Source: Asterias amurensis (lineage: Eukaryota; Echinodermata; Asteroidea; Forcipulatida; Asteriidae). Taken from it: DNA of 64,000 bases. The DNA lies in NCBI RefSeq assembly GCF_032118995.1, contig NC_092652.1, positions 25,595,044 to 25,659,043 on the forward strand, written 5' to 3'. The notes below the pieces were generated by a model. The model was given only the letters and a program-made list of their open reading frames with translations, had not been told where the DNA came from and made no database searches. Numbering within the stretch: the first letter of the stretch is position 1; the number at the start of each line of letters is the position of its first letter. The translations under genes and the position numbers were made by a program. Of this stretch, positions 24,887-37,242 are shown piece after piece.

Positions 24887-27800
24887 CACAATTCGTAAGG
24901 AGAGGTTCACGGAATGTTATGGTTGTTGCTATGTCCAATCTTTCATAAAGCAGACACCAGTAGAAGCCCCAAGTTACAACGACGTGGATCCACCGAACAG
25001 GGTTAAAAGTTCACGGTTCCTCGACGAATGCTTCCCCCTCTCAGATGATGGACTTGTGGACAACTCTACTCTGAATCAGAGATGATAGCTTGAGGTCCCG
25101 GAGCGACAGACACCGACCAATATAGGTTGGCCTATTTGGTGAAAAATCAAGGAATTAGTAAGCATCTTAAATTTAGCATTCCCAAAGAAATGCCTTCAGC
25201 TTGTTTTGATAAACTTTATTTCAAAAGTACGTCCTTTTTAGCTGCTGAGGTGTGGTTAATTTTGTTGCAGAATCCGGGTACATCACACTTAGCACCGTGC
25301 AACAGGTAAAATGTGTCACAGAGACAGTATTTCGAATAATTAACATTGGAGACTTTGAGCATAAGCTGACATTTCCGATAACTAATTTCTGGTCAAGGAA
25401 AATGTTCAGATTTTATTGGGACCCGTTGTCTAGACAGTTTTGAAGTTTGTTTTAAACATCACCAGCGACATCACTTTTTGTACTGTTAATATTATTTAAT
25501 TTTTTTGTTGAACAACTATGTCATGTCGAGGAGACATATTTTACATTCCGTGAAGGGAATAACAGCTTACGGTTTCGCGTCCATTTTGCAAAGGTCTGCT
25601 GGAAGCGTCACTAAAATAAGACGGCAAAACAATCAAAATTACCTTTTAGAGAAATTGTGGCATTTGAAGGGGGATGGAGGGGTGCATGGAAAGGAGCTCC
25701 CGGGGTAAACTTTGAGACAACTTACCAACCTGTTTACAAAGAGAGGGCGTCGTGGAGATACAGTTCAGCTGCAACTTGGTACAATGCTTCACTTGTTCTC
25801 TCCTTGAACCGCATAACAAGAGAGAGAGAGAAAGAAATAGAACACCGGGAAACAAACTATTCGTAGATCCACACCTGTACCCATCAAGGCTATTTTGTCT
25901 ACAACTAATACACCAACTGAACAGAAGGTTGCGTCTTAATGTTACATTCTACGGGTGCAGTTTATCTTTAGACGTCTCTCCAGGGACACGGTGACAAATC
26001 TTTAAGATTCAGAGGGAAACTGGATGACTGTGAGTCACTGTGCAGTTTTCTACAGGTTTTCTAGATATACACATTTTAAAATTTTAGAGTGATTATCACC
26101 CAAACTGTCAGATGAATTGAGTGCTCACCCATTTGAGACAGGTAATGAACTATTTTTAAACAAAAATGTAACAGCAGGAAAAAACAACATTCCACCGGTA
26201 AACGTAAACTTGATGGAACCATGTGCCAGGGTCTCGGAAGGAAATAATTTTGTGAACTTTTCGTTTCACGAAAGTATCCACCCCGGGCAGCCTGATGAGG
26301 TGATTCTGTGAGCAAAACACATCCTGTCACTCTTTTGACCCATAAGGGGAGTTATTGAGACCCCTGACTCTGGATACAACATGATCAAGGTGTTTGGGTA
26401 AACATTAAGGGAACGTCTCAAGACGATATAGTGTCAATAGACCAAGAGGCATGATGTTAGTCACGGACAAGCCTCATTTCCCTACCCCTCCTAAAGTATA
26501 CCTTGAACGAAAAATATTGTGAAATATCCATGTGTCATTCCCAATGAATCATTATGCATCGTCATTTTTCATATCGAATAATAATGCTCATTTGGATGTA
26601 AAGCTGTTACCAATCGCTTATTAATTCTTCTTAGTGGAAGTGTTTATTGAACAGAACTGATAACCACATTCTTATGTCTGAGAAAAGGCCACTCTGAAGA
26701 TCCTCCGATTGTCCGATTGCATGGATTGAAGGTGCCCAAAATCTGACCTGTTAGTGCGTTCAAAAGGCAAGGCACAGTGGAGGAGAACGGCCAGGGGCAC
26801 ATCAGGGGAGCTGGGGAGGCAAGATCAAAGTCATCACTTGAGTACACTGGTAGACGAAGACCCCACAGAGGAAGTATATTACCCCACAGAGGAAGAGTTG
26901 ATTAGCCAGGCCAGGATTCGAACCCATATTCTGCCCTGGGCCTAATCTTATTAAGCTGCTGCAGCACAACAAGCTTACTTATGTTGACCGGCGAATAAAG
27001 GACCTGTCAAAATGTCACAAGTACAAGCTATGACTGGTATCTTTGCTAAGCAGAAAATTGTAAGGCAATATTTTTTGTTAATGTGTAAAATTGGGCCTGT
27101 AAACTATAGGTTTATCATGACAGTCTAATGTTCTCTAAACGTTTGTCATAGAGGTGTGTATAGTTTGTCATTAATTTTTGAGTTGATGATAATTGTAAGG
27201 CAATATTTTTTAAGAAGCTCTTTATGGAATTGGGCCTGTGTTATAAACTAGGTTTATATTTACGCTGTAGCCTAATGTTCTCTTAACGTTTCTCACAGGT
27301 GTGTAGTTTGTCATTAATTTTTGAGTTGACGAAAAAATAACTATTAACTGAGAAAAACGCAGAAGTGCGCGAATGAGCGCTTAAATGTCTATGAAATGAA
27401 AATGAAAATTGTATAATTAAACTTGTAAAAAGCACAAACTTTCGAGAAAGATTAAACAAAACTAACATTTTGATAAGCAAGGAAATTGTTACCATCTGGT
27501 GCGGGGTATTTTTGGAAGGTAAACATCGCTTGGCGGAAGGAGCATACTAAAACAAAATAAGATTGATTGCTCTGAAACTAGCCTACCTGTCCCCTTCACA
27601 GGTAGCCCCAGCCCCCCCCCCCCCCCCCTGCTGTAAATGGTTACTTAGGAAATGTTCAATGATACTGGAATTTTAAGCTCTGCTGTTAATATGAAATGGA
27701 ATTTAGAAACTTAAAAAAAAACTGGTCTTAGTATGTTATTCACAGAGAACAGAATATTCGATCCATTGAACTTAGGAATTAACTAAACATGAAGTGCAGT

Positions 27801-27939
27801 CCGTTTATAAACTATACGTCATACAAACTCGCAGTTCTCTACAACGAAGTTATAAATGTAAGCCTACTAGTTTTCAATTTCAAAATTTCTCGAACATTAT
27901 TTCATCGTTTTCCCCCCTAATTTAATATTGGTAATTGTG
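24887..27939. other. intergenic, no gene recognised
   Basis: This is presumably the EMI-EGF 5' flank and spacer. About 26888-26945 has a degenerate tRNA B-box on the minus strand (GATTCGAACCC), possibly a SINE remnant. A C homopolymer lies at 27609-27628. The open frame at 26754 with repeated DPTEE/PTEEE lacks any family match. Confidence 0.4.
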
Positions 27940-28007
27940 GTGACGTTTTTGAGCCGGAAGTGCAATGTAAACCTTTAGGCCCCTTACTTCCGGTTCTAAT
28001 ACGTCAC
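27940..28007. promoter_or_regulatory. inverted repeat carrying paired CRE-like and ETS-like motifs
   Basis: A 22-bp arm at 27940-27961 (GTGACGT...CCGGAAGT) is repeated in inverted orientation at 27986-28007 (ACTTCCGG...ACGTCAC) with 2 mismatches and a 24-bp spacer. Each arm holds a TGACGT half-site (CREB/ATF type) and a CCGGAAGT core (ETS/GABP type), both common in housekeeping promoters. It lies about 750 bp upstream of the SRP19 start codon, so it could serve that promoter if there is a 5' UTR intron. It could also be the end pair of a small repeat. Confidence 0.35.
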
Positions 28008-28752
28008 GCGGCAGGTTCTTCCACAGGATAAATGATTACCGCTGTCTAGAGACTCCGTTACCTGTGACATCACATAATTGGCGAAAAGAGCCACCTGGTC
28101 TGTGTCGTCAGACTCTGTGTACATCAATGAAAGAAGACATCTAATATAATGTTACACTTCATGGAGATCGCACTGAAGATAGATGTTTTATCAATTTTTA
28201 TATGAAAAGGGTGGCACATCTCAAAAAATAATGGTCAGCTGTAACTTTTATAACTTTTGAATTTATGTCGAATTTCCCACCCCAATTATGTCCCAGCTTT
28301 GCATGGGGTCTGCTAATTTGATGAGAAATTAAGAAGATGAAAAAAGCGAATTAGCGCATAATTTAATGACTATAATATAAACATCCGCACAGAAGATTCG
28401 GTCTAGTAGTAGAAATGCCCTGAAATGTTACAGAGTCACTTTTTTTGTAAAGCAAAGATTTAAAGCTTCCCCGCAAAATCTATTCAAAGTGGCACACATT
28501 ATGACTGATTACAATAATACCGTTTAATAGACAAAAGTCAAAACAATAAATCACAGTATTTTGGTTTATTTTAAGACCTGTGTCATCAGTATGCATTAAT
28601 CAACCATTTATTTTGTCTTGCTGCCTGCGGGTAATTCCACCTCTTTTGCAGTGAAACTTAGGTCAAACTTTTACAGTAAAGCGTCATTGTGTCTTATCGC
28701 TTGAGGGCGGTATATTATTTTCAATAATTAAAAGCCACACCACACAAGAACC

Positions 28753-31700
28753 ATGGCGCACCACATGAGTGAAGATAAAAACCCGTCTTTGAAGGAAAGG
28801 TAAACAGTTTTGGTGTACATGTACTAAATTATCACAATGAAGAGTCTTTTATTGTTCTTGCACGTATACTATTATATATCTTTCATATCGTGTGTAATTA
28901 ATATCGTAAAAATGAACGAAGCATATGGGTTAACGTCAGCCCATTGAAATGTGTTTAATCTATTTCGTGAAAATCCACAAACCATCAAACATCAGGCTAT
29001 TTGTATATATGACTGATTGTGGCATAATTTTAACTTTAAAATTTACCTTTAGGGGTCTGTTTTTCATATTCCTCTAAGATCTACCCTAGTTTTGTCTGTG
29101 TTTTCTAATCTAAATCTAATTTGGAAAGATTTTCATGTAATTCTAACGAGTTAAAACTTGTTTCCCCCTTTTTTTCTTAAAAATAATCCTCATTGACTCA
29201 AGTCAATGTGTCTAATAACAGAAGGAAAACAGAAAATGAACTTTGAGCAAGTATAGTTGGTTTTGACACTTTGGTTTGTTGACATTTTAATTTGAGCTAC
29301 ATTTATTTAGTGTCGGTGGTGTGGAACATGGCATTTTTACCCCCCAATTCTGTTGAATAGTCTAATTATAAACTTCATTTCATACAAAACATTCCAGATT
29401 CCCTTCTTTCTCGTGTAGATGCGATGATTGCAGTCCCGCTATTACTACTCTTACTGGTTACACTTACAGTAGAAGAGATCTGTAATTTACCATGGACCTC
29501 ATTGTGTAGATTTGTAGTGTTACAGTTAAACCTCCAAGTTTTGACTGGTATGGGCTGTGAACGATCGTAGCATCTATTCGGGCGTTTGTTACCTTCCACG
29601 TTAAACTATTTATTTTAATTTTTCTTCAGATGGATCTGTGTCTATCCCACTTACATCAATAGCAGAAAAACTATTCCAGAAGGTCGTCGGGTTCCTAAAT
29701 CTAAAGCAATAGAAAACCCAACAGTCAATGAAATCAAAGATATCTGCAATGCAGCTGGCCTGCAGGTGATCGTTGAGGTAAAGATTATCTTTTGTTGGTC
29801 TTGAAGATGAACTAAAATGAGCCAGTCACTTGTGGATTGCACTTGCTATAATTCAACTGAAACTGTTGTTGTTCTTCTTGAAATTGATACCTGTACCCAG
29901 TACCCACAGTATTAACCTTTGAGTTATCGCACATGGACAATTACTATCGACTAATCCTAGAATTTGTCAGTAGTAATCGTCTGGGGGGGGGGAATTACGA
30001 ATATTAGATTGGTAAGCTATATGAGCTGGTTATAAATTTTATACCACTGCCAATCCTACAGATAAATGTTTCTGTCCAACATACAATCCAACTCATGAAA
30101 AACACAAATTTTGTTCACAAAAAATTATGTACTACTCCCCTTTTCCCTAATTGCAACCGGACAACATATCCTTTTTAAAAGCAAGAAAATCTTTACACCA
30201 AGTAGCGCTAACAAATTGTTTTAAACCACAAGGGAAACTGAGTAAATTTTGAAATGATTCTTTGGGTTGAACAAAGAATTGACTAGATTGTTCAACCCAA
30301 AGAATCATTTCAAAATTTACCCAGTCAGTTTCCCTTGTGGTTTATATTGATACCTGAAACAAAAAGTCGCATCCCCTTAAGGTGATCCCCTGGCTGCCGC
30401 TTCCCAGGTTGTATCGTAATTTGGGTGTGATCCCTGGCTACACGGCAGTTAATGGTTGTATGGCTTCTGACTGGCACCCCTGAACAAAGATATTGACAAA
30501 ATAGGGACAACGCCAATATAGGGCTAGATAGCTCAGTTGGTAGAGCGCCGGCACGTTAATCCGGAGGTCGTTGGTTCGAGTCCCACTCTAGTCAATTCTT
30601 TGTTCAACCCAAAGAATCAACAAATTGTTTTATGAACTGAGTACTTTATTGACTGTCACAGCGCTCGATCTCACAAAACACTAAGACTGATCATAAGATG
30701 AGTTGTCAATATTACCTCAGTGAGCTGTAATGTGACATCACACATTGCTTAGCAATTCAGATTGATTCGCAGTGAAGATCATTCTTATCTTATCTCTTTG
30801 TTCAACCGGCCCCAGAATTTCCTATGGCATGATTTTTATCTTTAAAACTGATTTTGTTTGATTTAGCCTGGAAAGTTATACCCTCGAGACACCAACAGAG
30901 ATCCTTTATTTCGTGGCAGAGTAAGAGTACAACTCAAAAATGAAGACAACACACCTGTAAAAGAACAGCTTCCAAACAGTAAGTTAATAGAAAAACACTA
31001 ATAAAACGCTCCTTTGGCTTAAACAGGGTTACCCTCTTTACAGTCCATACGGATGTGTAGGCAGAAAGCACTACCTCACCAACTTTTACGAAGTAATCAT
31101 GGTTAAGGACACAAGTGTCACGACCGGGAATCAAACCCACACTCTGCTGATCAAACACCAGCGCTTGAATCTGGTGCTCTTCACCGCTAGGCCATGACAC
31201 GTGACATGCATTGACAGACCAAAAAGGGCGGGGGGGGGGGTCAAGGGAATGAACAATTAGATTTTCAAATGTAGTGTGTCTTGGCCAAGTGGTTATGAGC
31301 ACCAAACCCCAAATCAGGTGTTTCCAATCAGCAGAGTGTGGGTTGGAGTCTCAGTCGAGGCACTTGAATCCCTAAAGCAAGACAGTTACATTACTGCTTC
31401 ATTTTTTGGATGAGGTCTAAAACCACAAGTCCCATATGTAGAGCACGTAAAAGAACCCAGTTACACTTATCGCTAAGAGAAGGGGTTTGCCCTTGTGTTT
31501 CTAGTATTGGCTGCTAAATATGCCGCAGCACCTTGTAAACCCTTAGGTGCGACATACTTCACAAAATTGAAAAACTGTCTTGAAATGTTTCACTTTGTTC
31601 GAGCGCCACGAGTACCTTATTAGTAGACATGTGCGATATCAAAGACAAAGGTGACTTTAGAAGCAGCGTCTGGGGAGTGTTTTGTCTGGCAGAGTTTAAA

Positions 31701-31969
31701 ATGATACTAAAGAAGATATTAACGTAATGAGCCAAATCCAGAATTCATTTTTATGCATTGAAATTGAACTTTGATACATTTTCCAGAAAGAGCTCCTAGC
31801 AAAAATTAGTTCTGGATTTGTTATTTATATTGCAGGAAAATCATTGTTTTTGTACATCAGTGAGATGATTCCCAAACTCAAGACGAGACAACAGAAGCAA
31901 GGAGGTGGGGCAGAGTCTTCAGCAGGAGGCCAAGACAAAGGGAAGAAAAAGAAGAACAAGAAAAGATGA
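28753..31969 (+). CDS. SRP19: signal recognition particle 19 kDa protein (SRP19)
   Basis: Four exons: 28753-28799, 29630-29777, 30867-30978 and 31836-31969. They join in phase and give 146 residues; human SRP19 has 144. The start MAHHMSEDKNPS precedes the conserved core WICVYPTYINSRKTIPEGRR, then NPTVNEIKDICNAAGL, FRGRVRVQLK and SEMIPKLKTR, and a Lys-rich C-terminus (KGKKKKNKKR), all typical of the family. SRP19 binds helices 6 and 8 of SRP RNA, imported to the nucleolus, and allows SRP54 to join; the finished particle acts in the cytosol at the ER. All introns are GT-AG. An AATAAA at 31980-31985 lies 11 nt after the stop and is followed by a T-rich stretch, so the 3' UTR may be very short. 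Intron 2 carries a tRNA-linked repeat and intron 3 two SINEs. The gene looks intact. Confidence 0.97.
30220..30610 (+). repeat. tRNA-linked foldback repeat in SRP19 intron 2
   Basis: An inverted repeat has a minus-oriented arm at about 30222-30288 (AACCACAAGGGAAACTGAGT...) and a plus arm at 30290-30345. A body then leads to a tRNA-like cloverleaf at 30522-30593, followed by a third TTGTTCAACCCAAAGAATC. A second diverged copy with the same body, tRNA-like part and tail is at about 44165-44370. Confidence 0.65.
30522..30593 (+). other. tRNA-like sequence (Asn-like anticodon GTT) inside the repeat
   Basis: A 72-nt cloverleaf can be drawn. The acceptor is GGCTAGA with TCTAGTC, the D arm is GCTC/GAGC, the anticodon loop is ACGTTAA and the T loop TTCGAGT follows a B-box. 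Position 33 is C instead of the near-invariant T, and the anticodon and T stems each have a mismatch. Its repeat-family copy at 44260 is more decayed. I read it as repeat-borne and probably not a working tRNA gene. Confidence 0.5.
31025..31205 (-). mobile_element. tRNA-derived SINE, second family
   Basis: On the minus strand TGGCCTAGCGGTGAAGAGC gives an A-box region and GGGTTTGATTCCCGG a B box, followed by GTGACACTTGTGTCCTTAAC. It lies in SRP19 intron 3, head to head with the next copy. Confidence 0.65.
31275..31560 (+). mobile_element. tRNA-derived SINE, second family
   Basis: TTGGCCAAGTGGTTATGAGC and GGGTTGGAGTCTCAGTCG are the A- and B-box parts. The body has CAAGACAGTTACATTACTGC and AAAAGAACCCAGTTACACTT. 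The same family is at 48425-48905. Confidence 0.65.
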
Positions 31970-34086
31970 CGCGGTGGTTAATAAAAAAAATTTGCTTTCT
32001 TTCTCTTCTTTCTCAATCTTTGATTCTGTTTGGACATTTGGGGTGGGATTTCCTTGAGCATTCAAACATGGGTCTATTTCTTAAAACAGTGAGCTTTATT
32101 TCAGTTATTCAGAGGTAATTTTTAGAAAAGAAATGAAATAGAGTGGGATTTCTTAAAACGAAATGATCATAAAGGTCATGTAAACTGTTTTACCTAATAA
32201 TGCATGGAGACAAGGTCAATTTTCAAAGATCAAAGAGAGCTTTGTCTTTATTAACAATAGTCAAATTAACTTTTTACTATGAACTACATGTAGTGGACTG
32301 TGATCAAGTTACTAACCAGCATTGTATCTGGGATGCCCTATCTCAGATCTGGACAGCCTTCTGATTTATTTCCATGCAAGAAGTGAAGTGCAGCTCAGCA
32401 ATTTGGATGACTAATTTTTCATTTGAAATTGATTGAACATTTATATGTGTATTTAGAAACTGCCCTTTTTTAGAACACCGACTACCTTTGGGTGGTTTAC
32501 TAGGATTTCTTCCTCGCTCTAACAATATTTAATACCATAATGTAAATTCACACATCATCAACACTGTTGGACTCTGATTATGGTGATATGGCTGATCCTA
32601 TGCAGTCTTCGATCCAACAAAATCGAACAGAACATGCTGAGGTTTTGGTGGATTGGGGATTGTTTGGGTTAATGTTTCATTTCATCATATGTACAATCCA
32701 TAATTATTCAGTAAATTAAATGTCAAATCCATGACAAACACAATTTAAATTGAATTAAATGTGAAATTTTTGCTTGTTTAAAAAAATATATTTTTTTTAT
32801 TTTTATTAAATTGCAAATGAGTTCTTGAGTGTTTATAGACAAAATGCATGTTTTATATAATGACGCTAAACTATTCTGATATTCAAATGGCGCTGATTGC
32901 AATTGCATAGTGGTTGGGGCTGAGGGTGAGGTGTTAATAGTGAAACATAGTCAGTGTTAGTTTGGTTTTAGTGCACGGGTTGGGTTAAGTTAAAGCGTAA
33001 AGTTTTAATTTTGTGTTAGGGTGTTGAGTACTGGACTCGGTTTCACAAAGCACAAAGATTCATCTTAAGATGAGTTGTCAACATTAACATAGTGATTTGT
33101 ACTAAGACATCACAATTTGCTTGGCAATTAAGATGACTTGATATGACCAATCTTAGCTGTTTGTGAAATCGTGCCCTGGTGTTGTAACTGTGGCCATGGT
33201 TTGTGCTCGCATTGCAACAGAGTCCTGCACGTGCATTTTGCTAAAACATGCATTCTGTCTATTTTTCCCGCAAGTGTACACTTTTTAATTTCCAACTTGA
33301 CACATCTATGAGTTATACTTCAATTCTATTCAAATTTCACATTGTTGAGCAATATGTAAAGTTTACCCCTGTAGTATAGACGAAGGGCCAAGACCCATTT
33401 AGATTGAAAATAATATTAATATTAATTTGTTTTTATAGCGCACACATATCCAATCAGCTAAATCAAGGCCCTATAAAACTTTATAATCCCAATTCAGCTT
33501 TCTCAACTTCCCAGGAGCATACATTCTTACATGTAATCTTACAAAACGAAATTTATCACCTCAAAAAAACCTAGATAGTTACAAACAATACCATTTTAAT
33601 TTTCTCAAAAATTCTCAAAGTTTGTTCCGTAATAAAATCACTTAACCTGAGCTTTTCTTGCAAAGATTTCTAACATGTCTAAGAAAAGTTTGATGACTTT
33701 TTAGTTTAGTTTTGGCGTGCCAATGTTATCAAATGAAATCAAATCAAATCAAATCAGCTGATGCACTAAGACTCATCTAAGATGATTTGTCAGTATCACC
33801 ATAGTGATTTTGATTGTGAAATCAGACTTTGCTTGGGAATTAGGATTGATTCAAAGTTAGGATAATTTTTTTGCTATGTTGTGAAATTGAGAACTGAGCT
33901 ACAAAGGAAATGGTATGAGTAGAGTTTGTCCGATTCAAGAAAAGCCCATTGAGTAAACAATACACTAAGGCCAGATCTGAATCAGTGGCTGCGGATGTGG
34001 CTTGATGGCCATGTGAACATGCATTAAAGCATAATATGAGGCCCATAGTAACAGCTATAGCCGCAACTGCAAATTCAGTCATGGCC
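31970..34086. other. SRP19 3' flank, no gene
   Basis: About 33035-33175 and 33760-33890 carry diverged copies of a hairpin repeat (AAGATGAGTTGTCA...GTGATTT) also present at 30650-30800. The rest is unremarkable AT-rich DNA. Confidence 0.4.
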
Positions 34087-34197
34087 TAAAGCGCTTACTT
34101 CCTGCGAATGCGATACAAATTTTGACGTCACAAGTTTGCAACAAATAATTCAACTGCAAAGCATTTGCATTTGCAAGGAAGTATGAACCGGGCTTAA
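34087..34197. mobile_element. MITE with TAA target duplication, short copy
   Basis: TAA flanks AGCGCTTACTTCCTGCGAAT and AAGGAAGTATGAACCGGGCT. It is an internally shorter relative of the 676-854 element. Confidence 0.6.
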
Positions 34198-34264
34198 GTT
34201 GGTCTCTCCTTCATTGTTCAGTGTCTTACTACAGTAAATCGCCATCATGGTCCAGCCTGTTAAA

Positions 34265-34760
34265 AGCTAGACTTGACAAAGTCCTACAGCTGGTGGTGGT
34301 GGCACACAGTCTACAAAAGTAGTAGTTCGCTCGCGTCCTGATGTCACTTGAACGATTGCAATTGTAGTAGAGACTGAGTCATCTGGCTAGCTAGACTTGA
34401 CACAGTCCTTCAGTTATTGGCACAAAGTCCAAAAAGCAGAATGTTCATCCCAATATCAATTCAACAGTTGAATTTGTAGCAGAGATAGCTGGCTAGTCCT
34501 TCTTCAGTTGGAAGCACACAATCCACAAGTTGAGTTAGACTCAACAGCCAGACGTCACTTCAGTTTAACTTGTACCAGAGAGTCATCTAGCTATATTTAA
34601 CAGTTCTTCATCAGCTGGTGGCACAGGGTTCAAAAAGCGAAATGTTTAGCCTCAATATTCAAATGTCAATTCAACAGTTTATCTCGTAACAAAGGAGTCA
34701 TCTGGATAGACTTGACACAATCCTCTTTCAGTTGGTGGCACACAATCCCAAAAGCGTTGA
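34265..34760. repeat. diverged tandem repeat, about four units of 110-130 bp
   Basis: TAGACTTGACAAAGTCCT / CAGTTGGTGGCACA / CAACAGTTTATCTCGTA-like blocks recur about four times with heavy divergence. Confidence 0.55.
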
Positions 34761-35700
34761 TTAGTCTCGAGATTGGGTGTATGTCTCCAAGGTTACCATC
34801 TCAATCTGTGGAAGGAAACAAAAAAATATTGTAAGATCAATTTTTGATAAACACTTTTAATGTATAGAAGAGTTTGCGGTAACACCATGTAATAACAATC
34901 TCTAAATGAATTGGGGTGGTACTGAAAAGAAGACGATCAGAAGACGATCGGGGCATACTGATCGAAACGTCGAGTTACTCCAACGGTTCTTTTCAGAACC
35001 ACTCCAACTCATTTAGAGATTGTTATTACATGGTGTTACCGCAAACTCTTCTATACCTTATTTCCACCATGCAAAGTTTCAAATCCTACTTTTAATGTAA
35101 GTATCAGTTGTTCTGTCTGACTCTGAATGTGCAAATTCTCCTCTAGCTCCAATCAGTTCTTCAACTTGTTGATCATGTCAAGCAACATGACACAGCAGGC
35201 CAGTTTTTGTTTAACTTTTGGTGTTTTAAAATAGTCTTTTTCGAACAAATTGACCTATTTTAATGAGGTTTTCCGCCAGATGGTTGTTAGTTTTTCTTTC
35301 AAATTCACAGTTTGAAGCCTTCTAAGATATGGCACATTCCATAAAGCGTTAACTAGCCTAAAGATCGGTGTTTGTCATTTCCAAGGCCATCATCTCAATC
35401 TGCGGTAGATAACACAATGATTTTCAAAGATTATTTTTGATAAACATTTTTTATACAAGTATATATCAGTTGTTCTGAGGAATAAACAAATCTGAATACT
35501 TCTTGCATGTGCAAGAAAATTCCCCCATCTCCACACAGTTCATCAACTCATTGAACATGCACACACAACACAACGTTCCAGGTCTTGTTTGCATTTGTTT
35601 CTTAGTGTCTTTTTGTTTGGTTAACTTGACCTATTTTAGTGAGATCCACAGTTGGTTGTAATGTCATTCCTTCAAATTGCAACTTTAAACCTTCTCTAGG
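34740..35700. repeat. tandem duplication of a roughly 350-bp segment with terminal-exon-like ends
   Basis: Copy 1 (34740-35335, interrupted by the 34865-35087 insertion) and copy 2 (35336-35700) align throughout. On the minus strand each has an acceptor followed by a short open stretch and stop: IEMVTLETYTQSRD (34758-34802) and IEMMALEMTNTDL (35367-35408). No upstream exons of a matching gene were found, so a gene call is not justified. Confidence 0.45.
34865..35087. mobile_element. palindromic insertion with 12-bp target duplication
   Basis: The direct repeat ACTTTTAATGTA lies at 34853-34864 and 35088-35099. The insert is a long hairpin (TAGAAGAGTTTGCGGTAACA ... TGTTACCGCAAACTCTTCTA) plus a 22-bp tail. 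The centre has GATCGAAACGTCGAG. The long target duplication suggests a retroposed unit; family unknown. Confidence 0.7.
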
Positions 35701-37242
35701 TTCAAGTTCTGGAATAAAAAATTCTTTGAAAAACTTTGGGATGAACCTTCTCTTCAAAGAAAGCTTTTAGAATTAACTTTTTTCAAAATTACCAAGATGT
35801 ATATTGTTGCTTCTTTGTACCGAAATCTTCCAACGATGCTCATTCAAACAGGTCCAGTTATAGTCACCACCCCACTAGAAACTGCGGAATTAAGAAAAAT
35901 TTATTAGACCCATACAAATTTGTCCTAAGTATTTAAACATGTATTAAAACACATTGCAAGAAACACAGACTTATTTTGTTTCAGAAAAGATTTTAATAAT
36001 GCTGTTTAAGCAACTTCTAAGGGTTTCCGAGTTGTTTTACCTTTGAGGTTGGCTGGTCGTTCATATGATACAAGTATTTTGACTGCTGGCTACAACTGTC
36101 GACTCTTTATTGCATAAGAGATTTGTTTGAGAGATTCAAAAACTGAATTTTTTTATGCAGGTTTTGTTTTTTCTTCCAAAGTAATTGATAAACTGATGTT
36201 TAGACTTGTTCAAAACCCTCAGAGTGTCTTGATAGAGTTATCCCTTTTAGTAGCAAAAGTGCTGTTCACACGGCAGGAATTTAACTGGGGTCCCTTGCTT
36301 AATTTTAGCATGGTTGTAAAATGTAGCAATGTTTGACAAGATTTTGCAAGAGACCTTGAACAGTCGAAACAATTTTGTAAAATTTTGCAACCATGCTACA
36401 ATTTAGCAAGGGACCCTTGGTAAATTTCTCTCATGTGAAAGGTGGTTTAGTAACTTATATAACCCGATACATTACCAAATCTTTTGCATGACCCAAGTCT
36501 GTGCTGGTTGGATCATCTCTGCCCAGTAAGGATTTCAGCACACACTGCTTAGTCATCCTCATCCTCAGGTAGAAAATAAGATCTGCTTTGGGGAAAAAAA
36601 GTTAACTAGAAAGGTTATAATTTGAGGTTCACTAATTTGGCTTTAACCTGATACTTCACCTGTTATACTTAACCTCTGCTGGAAACATCCGACCTCACTT
36701 GCATCCAGTCACTCATCATGGACGTCAAAGGGAGAGTTTCATCTTCTACTCATAGTTCTTAATTTTGGTTCAAGGCTTTATTTTGAAGGACATTCTTTTA
36801 CTGTCCTTAGCACAAAGTTGTGTCACCGCAAAGAAATTGAGATTGAGCATCTTGAATCAAGACTAAGTACCAATATCACCAGTACACCTGTTGAATGAAA
36901 CAGTGGAGAGTTAGTCTCATTTCTAGGCCTTTACTCTCTTACCACTCATACATACCTAGGTATCAAGGATCTTCAGTCTTGATTTTTTTTTTCGCAGTGT
37001 CTCCATTCTTTATTTTAATTTTATTTTTTCACAGCGCTTACAAATAAGGTCTAGATAATTTATTTGCATTTTTGTGGACTACAGCGCTTAAGCTTTAAAA
37101 AAAAACTTGTTGTTTGCTAGAAGTCCCCCCCTTTTTTATTTGTTTTTTATTTTTATTTTTTACTTTACTTGAACTTTGATTTAGATGATCGAGGCTTGAA
37201 GAGTTAATTTTTTCGTCTTACATTTTTTAAATTTTAAAAGAT
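35701..37242. other. no gene; one palindromic element
   Basis: About 36290-36425 is an inverted repeat (CTTGCTTAATTTTAGCATGG ... AACCATGCTACAATTTAGCA). A minus-strand acceptor and short frame SYFLPEDEDD then stop near 36535 was seen but has no supporting upstream exon. Confidence 0.4.

Noticed and set aside
26754-26945. Open frame with repeated DPTEE/PTEEE as a protein gene
   Set aside because: Short, no recognised domain, no splice or promoter support, next to a tRNA-like remnant.
30522-30593. Functional tRNA-Asn gene
   Set aside because: C at position 33, stem mismatches and a decayed sister copy in the same repeat family point to a repeat-borne remnant.
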